From: Gnetum montanum
Lineage: Eukaryota > Streptophyta > Gnetopsida > Gnetales > Gnetaceae
Direction of reading: 5' to 3'
Assembly (NCBI GenBank): GCA_015680685.1
Contig: MNCI01000125.1
Location: 85,779 to 149,778, forward strand
DNA length: 64,000 nt
The notes beneath the pieces were generated by a model. That model worked only from the letters and a program-made list of their open reading frames with translations, had not been told where the DNA came from and did not search any database. Shown here in pieces: positions 10,800-23,190 of this stretch. The position numbers were made by a program, and so were the translations under genes. Within the stretch, counting starts at the first letter, position 1. Every line of letters starts with the position of its first letter.

Positions 10800-12429
10800 A
10801 TTGTTATTAGGCCTCATTTGGTAGCTTGAGAGAAAAGAGAAGAGAGAATAGAGAAGAACTATTGCTGCTGCCAATGCTAGGATTACGCCTTTCATTGTCC
10901 ATCCGTAAGTGTGCCATCGATCTTACTCCTTGCATAGCTACTTTAGCACTGCTCCATTCCAAGTGCTCCCTCTCGATCCAATTTGTTATTGCATGATTTC
11001 CATCTGCACACACAAAAAAATCTTATATTAGCAAGGGTAAATGAATTATCATGTAATTGATACCTTGCTTTGGTGAACGATCAATTGGCTGGGTTGTGGT
11101 ATGGCTGATTATGGATATGGAGATATATTAATGATGACTACCGAAGGTGTAGGGGTTAGGAGAAAATTGAAAAAATTGGGTCTCATACCTCCATGACTAA
11201 TTGCGAGCCTTCGGTAGCGAGAGAATGAAAAAAGAAAAGTAATAAGAAAGATGGATAAAAAGAGACAACTAAGACATCAATAAAGTGGATGTCAAGATGG
11301 AAATGAACAAAACAAAATGGATTGCAAAATGTTAAGCGAAAGAAGTTAACTGGTGCACCAAATAGGAATGCCAATGGGTCCTTCCCAAAGCAGGCTCATG
11401 CCCTTAATGCCCTAACAAACCTACATTCAAAGAGTCTATAGGCTTTGGGAATGTCCTTTAGAACAAGAGTTAAAGTCTTAATCATAAGAATTTACCAAAA
11501 AGAAAACGATGCATTTACCAAAATATACACTAATGATATAATCGGTAATGAGGTGAACAATGGAGAGAAGGATGGAGAGAGAAGAATGGAATGGAATCCC
11601 AAGGACAAGGTGGTGTACAACCCCTTGTGGATTTCATGATTAACGTGACTTGGCAAATCTCATTCCAACTCCAGCCTCAAACAAACCACATCCAGTGACT
11701 TCACATCAATGTATTTGGCCAATGCATCCTCGTGAATAACAAGAATTCCTTCACCCAAGAGCCACCACCATTTCGACGAAAGANGCATCCTCGTGAATAA
11801 CAAGAATTCCATCACCCAAGAGCCACCACCATTTCGACGAAAGAAAGGAGAAAATGGAAAGCAAGAAGGGCCTTAGTTAGAGGGAATGTTTTTAGTTCCA
11901 TAACCAATGCTTGTAGCCCAAGAGATTATTTTGTTTAAGGGGTGTGCTTTGAATTCTCACTTTCTTTCTTTTCTCTCTTTTTTTTGTTGTTTTTATTTTT
12001 ATGCATGAGAACCACACCATGCAAAGACTTCTTATTTTTATAGACTCAGCTTTCGATAATTGGGTAACATCAGAACAGTAAGAAAACTTAAGAAGAAAAC
12101 ATCCAAGCACCCAAGAGAATGGCCAACGCAAATGCATCAAGTTCCCTTGAAGTCACACCCTTTGCAAACCTTGAGTCCTTTCTTAGTTTGAGAAATACCC
12201 AGTCACCGATTCGTTAAAGTTATTATTAGGAAGGGACTGTACATTTCCAAGCCAAGAGAGACCATAGAACTTGTGGGGAAATGGATGAAGTGAACTCATT
12301 GCCTACGATATCAAAAGAAACATACCTTAGTATCAACATCGTAACTTAAAGGTAAAAACCAAACATTAGCAATCAAATGGAAAAACAGTTCATACCATCG
12401 TGAAGAACACTTATTGGGTGACAAACTTA
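10800..12429 (-). pseudogene. Captured, intron-bearing gene fragments in P1
   Basis: The minus strand shows ordered exon-intron joints: a donor GGAG|GTATGAG (exon ends at 11,189), an acceptor CAACCCAG| before a 25-bp exon (11,088-11,064), its donor GCAAG|GTATCA, and a pyrimidine-rich acceptor TTGTGTGTGCAG| before an exon starting at 11,003. Joining the last two exons gives an open frame, SPKQDGNHAITNWIEREHLE and onward to MAHLRMDNERR. The product is not recognised. It lies between protease and polypurine tract where pol or env would be, and P2 has the same block (59,779-61,300). Positions 11,724-11,783 and 11,785-11,844 are a duplicated join at a single N. Host origin is inference. Confidence 0.55.
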
Positions 12430-12634
12430 NNNNNNNNNNNNNNNNNNNNNNNNNNNNNNNNNNNNNNNNNNNNNNNNNNNNNNNNNNNNNNNNNNNNNNN
12501 NNNNNNNNNNNNNNNNNNNNNNNNNNNNNNNNNNNNNNNNNNNNNNNNNNNNNNNNNNNNNNNNNNNNNNNNNNNNNNNNNNNNNNNNNNNNNNNNNNNN
12601 NNNNNNNNNNNNNNNNNNNNNNNNNNNNNNNNNN
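12430..12634. other. Assembly gap (205 N)
   Basis: The gap follows ACTTATTGGGTGACAAACTTA and ends in an A-rich repeat. The same left flank in P2 (61,376-61,396) continues with a CA-rich stretch and the TGTAAAACAAAA repeat, which probably describes the missing sequence. Confidence 0.97.
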
Positions 12635-12825
12635 AAAAAAAAATGTGTAAGACAAAAATGTGTAAAACAAAAATGTGTAAAACAAAAATGTGTTAAAAAA
12701 AATGTGTAAAACAAAATTGTCTTAGAGAAAAATGTGTAGAACAAAAATGTGTTAAACAAAAACATGTAAAACAAAAACTTGTAAAAAAAATGTGTAAAAT
12801 AAAAAATGTAAAAGAACTGAGGGCG
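12635..12825. repeat. Tandem TGTAAAACAAAA-type repeat in P1
   Basis: About fifteen imperfect 12-13-bp units (for example AAATGTGTAAAACA). The counterpart in P2 is at 61,480-61,605. It sits between the protease frame and the gene-fragment block. Confidence 0.9.
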
Positions 12826-12902
12826 TCCAATGATTAGCATAAGTGGCCATCTCCCCCATGACTGAATTTTAAGGGAGAGATTCGAAATTATGAATATCTA
12901 TT

Positions 12903-13745
12903 TTAATTTCGTAAAAGTTCCGAACTTCCCCCTATTGATGTTCTTAGATTAAGGGGTGGAAGTTGGCGACGCACATATTCCAATGTGTCTATGCCTTTGT
13001 TGTTAACATGAGTTGTTTCCTTGGTTCTTTCCATGCATATTAGGTTGCTCTTTTTAGTAGCTGTCAACCATGGGGTATCTACTACTGGTGTGGTTGCTAC
13101 ATACAGGCACCTTTGAATTTGTATTTCTTGGACACACAGATTACATGGAAGAGATGCTGAACATTCTTCCATGTCATCATCCTTTGAGTCACTGTATGTA
13201 ATGCATGAAACTTTCTTCTTCTCTATCTTTGCATATATGTTTACCTTAGATATTTGCAAGGAAAGATCGCGGATCCCTAGGTACGCATCTACTGTACTTA
13301 GCCATGGCCTTCCCACTATAATTGGGAAACCCCCGTTGTTACTGTTAACTTCTATCACCAGGAAATCAGCTAGGTATGAACACCCACACATAGTGGTAAT
13401 GATTTCCTTCACCAATCCCAAGGGAATGGTGATGGACTGGTCAGCCAGCTCTAGTTGAATGTTACTCTTCTTAAGTTGGGACAGGTTCCAGGCTTGATAC
13501 ATTTCTCGTGATATTAAGTTGACCCTAGAACCTGAGTCAAGAGGAGCCTTATGTGGTGCATTCTCGATGATTTGTAAATAGATTAAGGGGCTCCCAGGGT
13601 TAGATAATTTCCTAGGAAGGTGGCCTACCTTGATCCAGTTGGTTACGGTATGCGTTAACATAACTGTATGCGTATAGCTTTGTTGTTGGACTAAAGGGTG
13701 CTTCGAAGTTTTAGATGGTGGAGGAGTATACACATACTCAACCAC
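12903..13745 (-). pseudogene. Aspartic protease of P1 (Athila-like), frame open over 280 codons
   Basis: This is the longest open stretch in the window. It contains the active-site motif APLDSGSRVNLIS (codons for DSG at 13,530-13,538), then NIQLELADQSITIPLG, and the flap-to-C-terminal block FPIIVGRPWLSTVDAYLGIR, followed by LSLQISKVNIYAKIEKKK. In Athila proteases the same D.GS.VNL and GRPWL.T..A.I...  layout is known. The catalytic Asp is intact here, while P2 has lost it. It follows gag directly on the minus strand. After it come a simple repeat and gap, not RT. The N-terminal 60 residues are Pro/Thr-rich linker. The real start is probably in gag, as one polyprotein. Confidence 0.85.
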
Positions 13746-16010
13746 TTATTGTTGTGAGAGCTTGTTTGGGCTTTTGGTTCTGAAGAAAGGCCTTCTCTTT
13801 TTACAGTTGTCAGAACCATAAGCAGGTTGAATATTTACAGCTCTTGCAACGTTACTTTTTTGCGGCTGAGTGGGGAGTTCCCCTTGCATTGTTGAAGCAG
13901 GAGGTATGGGAACTACAGGTGGAAGAGGTGCAGATGGAGTTGGAGGATGGTATGAATGTGAAATGTCTCCCAAAGGAGGAGTCCTCCTAAAGTACTCTCA
14001 AACTTGGTAGTGACGTTGGGGAGTTGTGTGACCCATAGAGTCACTTGGAGAAATTAACTGCTGCACATAATATCCATATGGGTCTGGCTACCGGTAAGGG
14101 TACTGTTGTGTTGGTGGTGGCATCCCCCATGATTGTGGGCGTTGCCACTACTGATGTTGTCTGATGGGTTGTGGTGGATTTCCACTTGGATAGTATGTTA
14201 ATGGTTGGTGGAACTACCTTGGGTTACCTTGAGGATAAGGTAACCTTCGGGGTGTTTACCATTGGTTAAGTCTCAGATTAAGTGCATACACCCCAAACTC
14301 CTGTAGATGTGAGATGATTGGACAACATCCCTTAGGATGATCATATTGGTAGATCTCACATCCACCGTCATTGTCTGTGTCAGAATCCACAGCCTCATTG
14401 GAGATAGTAATTTTTCCCTTACCCTTGTTATGTGTAGGGCCTAAATCTCTCCACTTTGTCTACCTTTGTCACTACTTTGTTCCTTCTTAGACTCTTCTAA
14501 GATTTTCAATACACTTTCAAGTTTGGAGTCTAAGGAATCCCACAATTGGTCTACCTTAGCCGATACTTCGGTTGTTAGTTTTTGAATTGGCAAGGTTTTT
14601 CTATTCACCAACTCTTCATGTGGTGACTCATCCTCCTCGTCACAAAATCTTACTCCCTTCTATCGAAGGGCAGGATAACGGTTGTATTCTTCTATACTCT
14701 CTCTTTTTTGTAGCTCACCTTATTCTTTTACTACTTGTTCCAACAAGTGATGAACATCATGGGCTCTAAGTTCTCATAGTCTCCCTTGGGCATAAGTCCC
14801 AAGGGTTCCTCTAGTTTCATGCCTTAGCCCATCCATGATGTGGCAAAGTTGGTCCCATTGTGCGTAACCATGGTCCGAGCAATGATGTAACAATGTGTAG
14901 TAGCGGCCCATGGCAGCATCCAAGGGTTCATGATTACCTTGCTTCCATCCTTGGATCTGCTTATGCAAATTAGACACTCTGGAGCACGTTTGATATTTAT
15001 CATTGAAGAGTTCTAACATCGTACTCCACCTCCTGATGGTTTCCAATTCTAAAAATTAGTACCAACTCTCTACTTCTTTAGTGAGTGTCCTGGGAAACAA
15101 CTTAAGTTTTTACCACTCATTTTCTATGTTCTACAAGGTGCAGGCATCATGAAATGCCTGTAAATGATGTTGCAGATCTAAGTTGTATTCCCCTTCAAAG
15201 CGTGGGATATTGTTCATGTCTAAGCGTTTGATCTGGCTATCTCTTTGATGCCTTGTTGGAATCTTAACAGCCTCCATTATGTTGAGCATACTTCGGGTTG
15301 CAAGTAGGGGCTTGTCATGATCATCTCTTTCATGATGCCTATGATGTCTTCGTTATTCCCTACTTTCCCTTTGGTCATGTCCTTGTCCTCTCTCTTGACT
15401 TTCCTGTCAAGGTCTCTCATTTTGCCTACCTCTATCTTCATCATTATGTTCATGGTGGCTGCACCCAGATGTGGAAGGAGAGGGTGAGTGGTGAGATGAA
15501 GGGGAAGAGGAAGGAGAACCATCTCCATGATGATGCTTCTTTCCTTCTGTTCTGGTGCTATGGCCCTGATCGTGATGACGATCTAAGTGCCCTTCCTTAT
15601 CATGAGTTGTTGTTCCCTCTATGAATAGTTGGAGTTCACAGGGATTAGAACCAGTGTTTTGTATCATTGATCGTAAGTTCTGATACCCAACCTCCTTACC
15701 ATAGTTAGGAGGGGGAACATTATTTGATAAAGAACCTGTTATAATGGGTTCATCATCTCCTATTTCCCTAAGGATGTGTAGGGCTTTGCCCTTCAACAAT
15801 GTATGTTGGCTCTCCTGCCTTGAGTCCCTCATATGTTGCACTGCTGTGGGATGATAATTCCTCATGTCAAAGTCTTTCAAAACATATTCAGCAGTTCTTT
15901 CATGCCAATCTGTGCCAAAGCATGGAGGAGCATGTTAGCGACTGATCGATCTGGGGGTAACACAATGTTACCTTGCAAATCTCTCCATCGCAGCTATTTG
16001 TCTTGATGGA
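13746..16010 (-). pseudogene. gag: gag of P1
   Basis: Gag forms the particle that packages retroelement RNA. On the minus strand, with stops and frame changes: a leader with FGTDWHERTAEYVLKDFDMR, a charged His/Ser-rich insert (15,407-15,620), the capsid core (15,046-14,774) with FNDKYQTCSRVSNLHKQIQG, HEPLDAAMGRYYTLLHHC and GLRHETRGTLGTYAQG, a zinc-knuckle remnant CEIYQYDHPKGCCP (about 14,300-14,365; expected C-x2-C-x3-H-x4-C, second Cys is Tyr), and a Pro/Gln/Tyr-rich C-terminus (13,750-14,250). The core matches the Q1, Q2 and P2 gags. Athila affinity comes from the core pattern and primer site. Confidence 0.85.
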
Positions 16011-16285
16011 GGATAAAGGTAAAGTTTGGAATATACTCATCAGGATGAGTATAGACTATCTAGTATTGTTGAGGACTTGGCAAATTTCAGTTATGTGTTT
16101 TTGATTGCCGATTGTTTCGTGTATTATCCCTAGGTGGTGAGTTGCTTTTGTTAGAAGAAGATATTGTTATTTATCGATGTGCTAATTGACCGTTTATAAA
16201 TTTCTATTTAATTAAACCAAAGGTTTGTTTAGGCTCCTAATGATGTGAGTGATATCCTATGTTCTATTTAGTGCACAAACACTTA

Positions 16286-16305
16286 GTCCCCAGCAATGGT
16301 GCCAA
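16286..16305 (-). other. Primer binding site of P1
   Basis: Directly inside the 5' LTR the minus strand reads TTGGCACCATTGCTGGGGAC. It resembles the Athila-type site ending in GTTGCCGGGGA, recalled as matching tRNA-Asp. Q1 has TTGGCATTGTTGCCAGGGAC at the same place. Confidence 0.8.
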
Positions 16306-17107
16306 TGATGAGTGGCGAGATACCCATACACTCAACCATACAAATACGAGCATAGCACACATGATTCGGTCAAACTCTGTAGACTAACTGCCTACATGCC
16401 CCATGGAACACTTAGGTTTAATCATTCGTTGTCTTCCCAGACTTACTTGTAGTTGTCACGGTGTATGGTTAAGCAAGTCTGAGGTATATGATTTCTATGC
16501 TTTTTATGTTTTATGTCTCCTATGCTAACAAGGTGAAGGGTTAAGAAGACTAATTAACTAACTCTAACTAATGAACTAAGTCTAAATTAACCTAGCATCA
16601 GCATCCATTCCCACTTACCGTACACACCCTAAATTGGTGCAACCTTGGCTACCAAATGCTAATCGTTGCTGGGATCACCAAGCATAACGCACGTGCTTGA
16701 AGTGGTCGTACTGAGGCAATTAAGTAGGAGAGAAGGGTTGAGAAGGATTTAATAACTAATAAAGCATGTAAATAATAGATAATAAATAATACTAATAAAA
16801 TCCTATTCCATGCGCTACAAGGTTTATCCACGAAGCTCGTCTTTATTGCCGTACACAAACTTGTGTTCAAGTACAATGTCTACTCGAATAAAGATCCATT
16901 CACTTTGGAACTCCTACTGCAGGCACATGGAAAATATTCTATCTCTAGAGTGATCAATTTACCAGAGTTTCCGTATTGTCTAGCCTAGGATGAGGAAATA
17001 AGGGAGAGCTGCCTCTTATTTATAGATATGACAGTGCATCGCGATATTGTGTACGTGATATCGCAGGGGAAGATGCAATATCACGTACGTGATATCACAT
17101 CCCATCA
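16306..17107 (-). repeat. 5' LTR of P1
   Basis: 802 bp, start TGATGGG at 17,107 on the minus strand, end CTCATCA at 16,306. TATA box is the complement of 17,017-17,024. GATATC palindromes occupy 17,040-17,100. Confidence 0.92.
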
Positions 17108-18340
17108 GTTGGCAAGGGCCACCACTACCATGGCCCTTATGGCCATTATGGTAGTGAGGGAGTGCATGCTAGGTAGGGGTTTCATTTTCTATTTTGGTGC
17201 TATGGTTTGAAGGCAAGGATTTTGATGATTGTAATTACTACAATTGTCTATGTACCCACAAATGTATTTTTTTTATTATTTTATTATTTTCTTAATTCTA
17301 TGGCATGCATAGTGGAGGGTTTACTAGTGCCACCTTGGTGTGGTAGGGGCGATCGCCACTACACCTGTCATGGCTATGTGGAAAAGGGGAGGATTAGCAG
17401 CAAGCTTGTGCATGACTATACGTGAGGCAAGGGGCTTGGGTTGCAGTGGTTGTAGCTACTATGTTGATCAGAGCAACCATGGGGGTGCTCAGGGTAGTAG
17501 ATCAAGGTTTTGGTGGTGACCATAGGGCTGATGCCTATAGAATCGAGGCTTGACGAGTCACCATTGTGATTATCTCTGTTTGCCCCACAATTTTGACTAT
17601 GCATGGGGCAAGGACAACAATGTTGACAATGTCCATGGGTGGCCATCATAGGGCAAGGGTGATATTAGGGATTTTCATCATTATTATTTTTATCCATCTA
17701 TGTGGGGTCTAGGATTGCAACAATGATGGATGGACATGTTGTAGGGGTAGGGAAGTGGTGGTAGGGATGAGGGTTCAAGGGTTGCTGTTACCTGTAAGGT
17801 AGGATGTGTAGCGAAGGCCACAACGAAGCACAAGGTAGGGCAGTGCTGTGGGGCATAGTGGCGTAGCCACTGTGGTAGCGACCACAATTGTAGGAGGTGT
17901 AGGGATGTAGAGCATAGACTATTATTTCCTTCTGTAAAAAAAAAGATCATTGTTGGAGCTATGCTCCATGGGAGTGTAGCCAATAGTCAATCAAATTTTT
18001 TAAAAAGAATTTGAAGACTTTGAGGGCTATGCTCCTTGGGAAGCATAGTTGACAATTAGAAAATTTTTCAAGTTTTTGGACTACACTCCTAGAGGTAGCC
18101 TAGAGCTAGAATTTTTTGTGCCTACTTCAAGTTGTGCTACTTGGAGTTAGAAAAAATTTTAAAAATTTTGTTGAATGTAAAAATATGCCCACAATGCTAA
18201 AAACTACGATAACGTTAATCTTGCAAATTGAAATAATGCCAAACTACTAAAACATGTAAACCAAAATAATGCGAACATGCACATGTGTGAAGAAAAATAC
18301 TTTTGCTATGTTAATATGCTATACCTTGATGAGTACCAGC
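17108..18340 (-). other. Spacer of giant-1 between the antisense gene and RT
   Basis: Non-coding. Aligns in reverse complement with giant-2 positions 36,600-37,900 (CCATGGCC-rich stretch, then AAATTTTT blocks flanked by AACTATGCT/AGCATAGTT words). No ORF pattern is shared between the copies, so the short frames here are ignored. Confidence 0.6.
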
Positions 18341-21300
18341 CACATCAAATGTATATTCTAATGTCCTATACTTGCGGGGCCCAAGGGGCCTTATGATATA
18401 TTTTTTCTAAGTTATGCTATGCCATGGTAGTTTTTGCTAAGTGTAAACTAATGTGTTTTTGACAAAATGCATCTATTTTATACTAGTGCTACATTCACTT
18501 CATTTGTGTGATTGCATGGTGTTGCTAAAGGTAATCTTGGTTGTTGTGGAGCTTGTTAGCATCCTTTGCTACATGAGTGAGCCTGTGCCCAACACGCCTG
18601 CCTTAAATATGAAGTTGGGTCACTAAGTGGTATGGTTTCAGCTAGGGGGATCTAAGTTCTTATCATTCTTGCTACAGTAGTTTAGTGTGATCATGTGGTT
18701 ATACTTGGCAATGGAGGCTATGGCTGCCATCATCGAGACATTGCTACCTGGGGCCAATCGAGACATACTAAGGTTTATGCTTGATGAACCAAAGACCAAT
18801 GATCATAGAGCAAGTGGTTTGCGGCAAAGCCACAGGGGCTCTCATCCCCTATCCAGGATCTATGGGATGCCAGAGTTTTCTTGTTATATTAGGAGCAACA
18901 CCCTCTTCGTTGCTCTGCATGTGCATACCATGTTCCAGAATCCACCTAGAACTATATACTATGCTGGAGGGTAAGCGCTCTTATGATTCTGCATTATGTT
19001 TCTTGTGATCAACCCTTGCTAGATTTGCTAACTGCTAAGTGCTCATGCTTTATGCCAAATTTAAAGTTGATGATAAGGGGCTCCATGATGAGCCAGAGGC
19101 TCTTGCCTTGACCTACACCACCCTAGAGGTGTTCTTCTCTAGTATGAACTTTTGGCAGGTCATTATTGAGTAGGTGGGAGAGGACTTAAAGAAATACTCT
19201 ACCTGGTACTTGAAGGAATTCGAGTGGTGCAAGACTCTTGATTGGCTTGATGAGGGATGGGCTAGTGGCAAGCCCAACTTTAAGGAGCTAGTTGCACCAC
19301 CATCACCAATGCGTACACTATTTGTTCCACATAAGCACTTGTTGCTTAGCTTTTAAGCTTGCTCACATGCACTCATGGATTTCCCCTTGCATAATGATAA
19401 CATTAATTTTGCCTATGTTACAGCTACAATTGCTTTAGGAGAGATGATGGTGGTTACCACTGGCCATAGTGAGGCCACCTTCATAATCAAGTACAGTGAT
19501 GTAGAGGGGCACAACATTGGTTGTGCCATTGAGCCTCAAAGGCATTGACTAATTAGCTCACACGTGTTGTGTTGATGGACCTTTTTTTGGTCCTTAGCCC
19601 AAGCATTTTAGTGGCCAAGATGGTTACCATTATAGAATCCTTTAGCAGCAACACCCACCACTTTGTCACCAATGTGCATGAAGTGAGGGTAGTCTTGGAC
19701 CTTAATGATGCCTTCTTTGCTAATCTCTTTGGCTTCTCCTCTAAGGGCCTATTAGTCATTGACAAGGCTAGTAGAAAAATGGACAAAAAAGGAGAGATTG
19801 AGAAGTGGTTGGAAACGAATCAATCACGTAAAAGCATCATGGTTAAAGACATGCATGTGCCTAATGTCCAGCAGCTCTACCCTCTTTTTCATGCAAGTGC
19901 CTTTCCAAAGTTGCTCTCCCAAGGAAAAAACCTTGGGGTGGAGCAAGCACAAGTGATGAGGGAGGTATTTGAGGAGGCCAAAAGGTTTAATTAGGCCTCC
20001 TTTCTCACTACCAGACTATAAGCCAAGATCACCAGACTTTGCTACAACCTCTAGGCAATGTCTCACGTGCAATTGGCATTCTTCGTAGCATATTTGTGAA
20101 GGTTTGCGGAGGTCTTAGTGGTCCAGGATAGAGGGCACTAGGTAGTGAAGGATTGTGAATAGCTATTGAAGCCTTGGGTTAAAAACTTGTTCACCACCTC
20201 TCACATGTAGGACCCCCTAGAAGGGATCAATGAGTCATATTCGGTTATGACTAAAGGTGATTTGGGAAGGTCACAGTCACATTACTCCTATGACAGTGTG
20301 GGCAAGTGTCCCTCAACTATTATTGGGGATGTGAATATGGTTGATTGTTACATTGTAGAAATAGTGGGGCCTTCCAAGACAAAGATCAAGAGGCCATGCC
20401 CAACAGAGGAGGTTTCCCTTGTAGTTGGCTAGGTAGGTGCAAAGAAAATCCATCTCAAGATACTGACTTTGCATGTGGATGTTGCAGGTTAGTTCATGTG
20501 TAGATGCATTTGTTCTTAAAATTATCTATGTTTGTAATTTTTTATGTTTTCTTATTATGTTACACTAATGCAACTATGTTATTTTCATGCATTAGGTGAG
20601 AGGGTTGCCAAAGCAATGGTAGTGACAACGGTAGAGATAGCACCTCCTTAAGCTGAGGAGGAGGAGGCACCATGGGAAGAGCTACACAAGGCCACAGAGG
20701 CCTTCCAGTAGTTTGATATATAGGGGCTATTCTACCTTGATGAGGGTGATTTTTCTAGCCTCTTTGATGGTGTGCAACTGGGGGATCCTCCTACTCTCAC
20801 ACCTGAGGGCTTACTTTGTAAGTGCTTTATGTTGCCATATATTTTTGTTCTTTTGCTCTTGCATCTTTGGCTATTTAGTTGTTGCTAAACATTGCATCAT
20901 GTTGGGTTATAGCCTCGAATGTTCCTGCTAGTGATTCACCACTCGCACTTGTCCACTGCATGAAGCTATGGGTTGAGACGCCAGATAAATTTGCCTTCAT
21001 GGAAGGCATAGTTGAGCACCACATATAGTAGATAGATCCCAAGCTCAGCATGCATGTTTTTTTGCTTACATTTCTTTACTAATTTTATGCTTAGTTTGTG
21101 GCTAATGCTGATTTGCTTGTTGCATGCCAATAGGTTCTAAGCTCCTCTAGGATCCGAACCAGGTGATCAAAGTGGATGCCATCCCCAAGTATCCCCTTGA
21201 AGTTGAGCAAGTGCCTTGTTGCATGTACGAGGTAGCTAGCAAGTGCATGCTTTCCAATGCAAAAGCTTTATCCAACTACAAGCACTTGAATGAGCAGCTA

Positions 21301-22140
21301 TTGAAATGTGTGCATGAGCTTCAGGAGATAGTGGAAAGGCAAAACTAGAAGATCAGGGAACTTCAATCTCTATATGGTTTTTTGTTGGCTCGGGCATGGG
21401 GAGATGATAGTTGGTGGACTACAGAGATCAATTATGCTAGGTACTAGTTGGCAATCTGGGGCAAGAATGAGGCCACTTGGGAGGTCATCAAGTAGAGGTT
21501 ATAGATGGACCTACTTGCTCAGAAAGGCTAGAAGTGAAAGAGCTTTAGTGCTAAGGTGTGCAAGTGGGGGCACATGTAGAAGGACCACAAGCACCATTAC
21601 AATTGTGAGTAAGACACATATCTATAACAACTTAAAGAGGGGTTCATCAAAGCTTGCTACCTTGATTTGTTCATTGAGGTGATTGGCAGGAGTTGAGCTT
21701 TTGAGAGATTTGCTTGCCACATAGTCGTTAGTGATTCTCCTGAGTAAGAGATTGCCATACCTTTAAGGGAGGCTTTGTTTGCTACCTTTTCTATGCAACT
21801 ATCCACATGGATCACTATGGATGAAGACAAGACCCTTGCGGGTATTAACTTCAACTAGGAAGACTGGGAGACTGGGCATAGCTATTAGAGGCTAAGGTCC
21901 TCTAATGCTTGGAGGAGAGCCTTGATAGAATGGCCCTAGACATGGTCGATGTGGGACCCTCTTAGGTTAGTTCTTTTATGTTACTTTTTATGCTTTTTTC
22001 TATTAGGTGTATATTGTACACTTGCTTACATTTTTTATGTTTTGATGTTGTCATTGTTGACAGGCACTAGGCGATGCTGTAGGCCCCAACAACATGATGG
22101 AAGAAGAGGAGCCTCTACCCCCACCTGGCACCATTAGTTA
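18340..22140 (+). pseudogene. Multi-exon gene antisense to giant-1, between protease and RT
   Basis: On the strand opposite gag-pol a spliced gene can be followed. First exon near 18,320-18,395 (HQMYILMSYT), next exon from about 18,520 (VLLKVILVVVELVSIL to IMWLYLAMEAMAA), donor G|GTAAGC at 18,971, a block at 19,060-19,355, acceptor TTACAG| at 19,423, a 141-residue open stretch (19,569-19,994) with LDLNDAFFANLFGFSSKG, acceptor ATTAG| at 20,595, intron 20,818-20,912 (GTAAGT...TATAG), acceptor CCAATAG| at 21,133, and intron 21,966-22,063 (GTTAGT...GACAG). Giant-2 keeps the first exons, the last domain and the last intron at matching places. The protein family is not recognised. Several stops make this copy non-functional. 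Tat elements such as Grande are known to carry antisense ORFs; introns and this position are unusual. Confidence 0.72.
21966..22063 (+). other. Last intron of the antisense gene (giant-1 copy)
   Basis: 98 bp, CCTCTTAG|GTTAGTTC to TTGTTGACAG|GCACTAGGC, T-rich. The giant-2 copy has an 89-bp intron at the same exon junction (30,988-31,076, minus strand), CCTCTTAG|GTTATT to TTGTTGCAG|CAAGCACC. Conservation of both boundaries supports a real intron. Confidence 0.75.
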
Positions 22141-23190
22141 GGTAAATCCTAACATAGCCCTGCCACTGGGCACTTCTATATTTTGTATATTTTTTTGGTG
22201 TAATGCAGGTGATATGTACTACTATGTTTTATGAGATGTAGTGGATTTTTGCTATGTGGAGTGTATGATGAGTGGCGTTGTGTATTTATTTGCTATGTGC
22301 TGTGGAAATCATGTGATAGATAATGCAATTGCTAGTTTTATGTCATTTCAAGACACACATGTAGATAATGCTTTGATAGTTTTAGGCCATTTCAGGCCTT
22401 GATGATAAAGAAAATTTAATTGTTACTTTTAGGCCATGGCAGGCCATGCACTATTTTAAGGCCTTTTTGGGTCATGCGACTTAAGAGAGATTAGTAGTTT
22501 TAGGCCATGGTGGGCTGCATAGTAGTTTAAGGCCATTTCAGGCCAGAGATTGCTAATTTAAGGCCATGGCAAACCATGTGTTGCTAGTTTAAGGCTATAG
22601 TGGGCCGTGGTATTTCTTTTGTAACTTTTTCATTTTATGGTGTTTATGTATTTTTAAGTTTTATATGTAAACTAACTACTAAAAGCAACTAAATGAAAAT
22701 GTAAACTTAGTGCAATGCACAAATAGAGAAAATGCATAAAGAAAGGAATAATGCAAAAGATGCAGACAACCAAGCTCATGTAAAATACAAAAAAAAATGT
22801 AAACAAGCAAAGTGTGCAAAATTGGGGCAGGCAAGAACCTAATGCCTATTAGACCAAGGGGATACCTTAGTCACATAGTTGTTTCCAAATTTTGTGTGGG
22901 TTAGGAGGTGTGTAGGGTTTGGAGGGTGCAATATGGTATTTTCTCTAAACTTTGTCAACTATGTTAAAGGGAAATTCTACCCACAAAGTGTCTTCTGAAG
23001 GATCAGGGGCTTTTGTTGGCTCTTCGAGTTAGTTTGCTTCACATTTTTCACCTTCGTCCTTTATGGGAGGAATGTTATCGAGGAACTCCACCTCTAACCC
23101 TTACTCAACATTAATGTTGCTAATGATTAAAGGGGCTACATTTTCACCATGTATGATAACCTCTCCACCTTTGTATAGGAGGTGGATCTC
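22141..23190 (-). other. Spacer of giant-1 with minisatellite (22,390-22,615)
   Basis: Non-coding between the protease end and the 3' end of the antisense gene. The minisatellite units contain TTTTAGGCCATGGCAGGCC. Giant-2 has the reverse complement at 30,480-30,665. A-rich flanks; no other feature seen. Confidence 0.7.

Larger units (their letters stand above)
9768..17107 (-). mobile_element. P1: complete non-autonomous Athila-like element (gag-protease type), minus strand
   Basis: Two LTRs in direct orientation (9768-10,634 and 16,306-17,107) bound a 5.67-kb internal region. The flanks carry a perfect 5-bp target duplication, GTTGG (9763-9767 and 17,108-17,112). Minus-strand order: 5' LTR, primer site, gag, protease, a gap and simple repeat, gene-fragment block, polypurine tract, 3' LTR. 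No RT, RNase H or integrase is present, so it would need proteins from another element. It splits the spacer of giant-1. P2 has the same layout, so the lack of pol is ancestral to both copies. Confidence 0.93.

Noticed and set aside
15277-15624. ORFs on both strands inside gag of P1
   Set aside because: Shadows of the His/Ser-rich gag segment at 15,407-15,880.
17416-17983. Minus-strand His/Pro-rich ORFs as a possible gene in the spacer of giant-1
   Set aside because: The colinear giant-2 spacer (37,000-37,900) preserves none of these frames.
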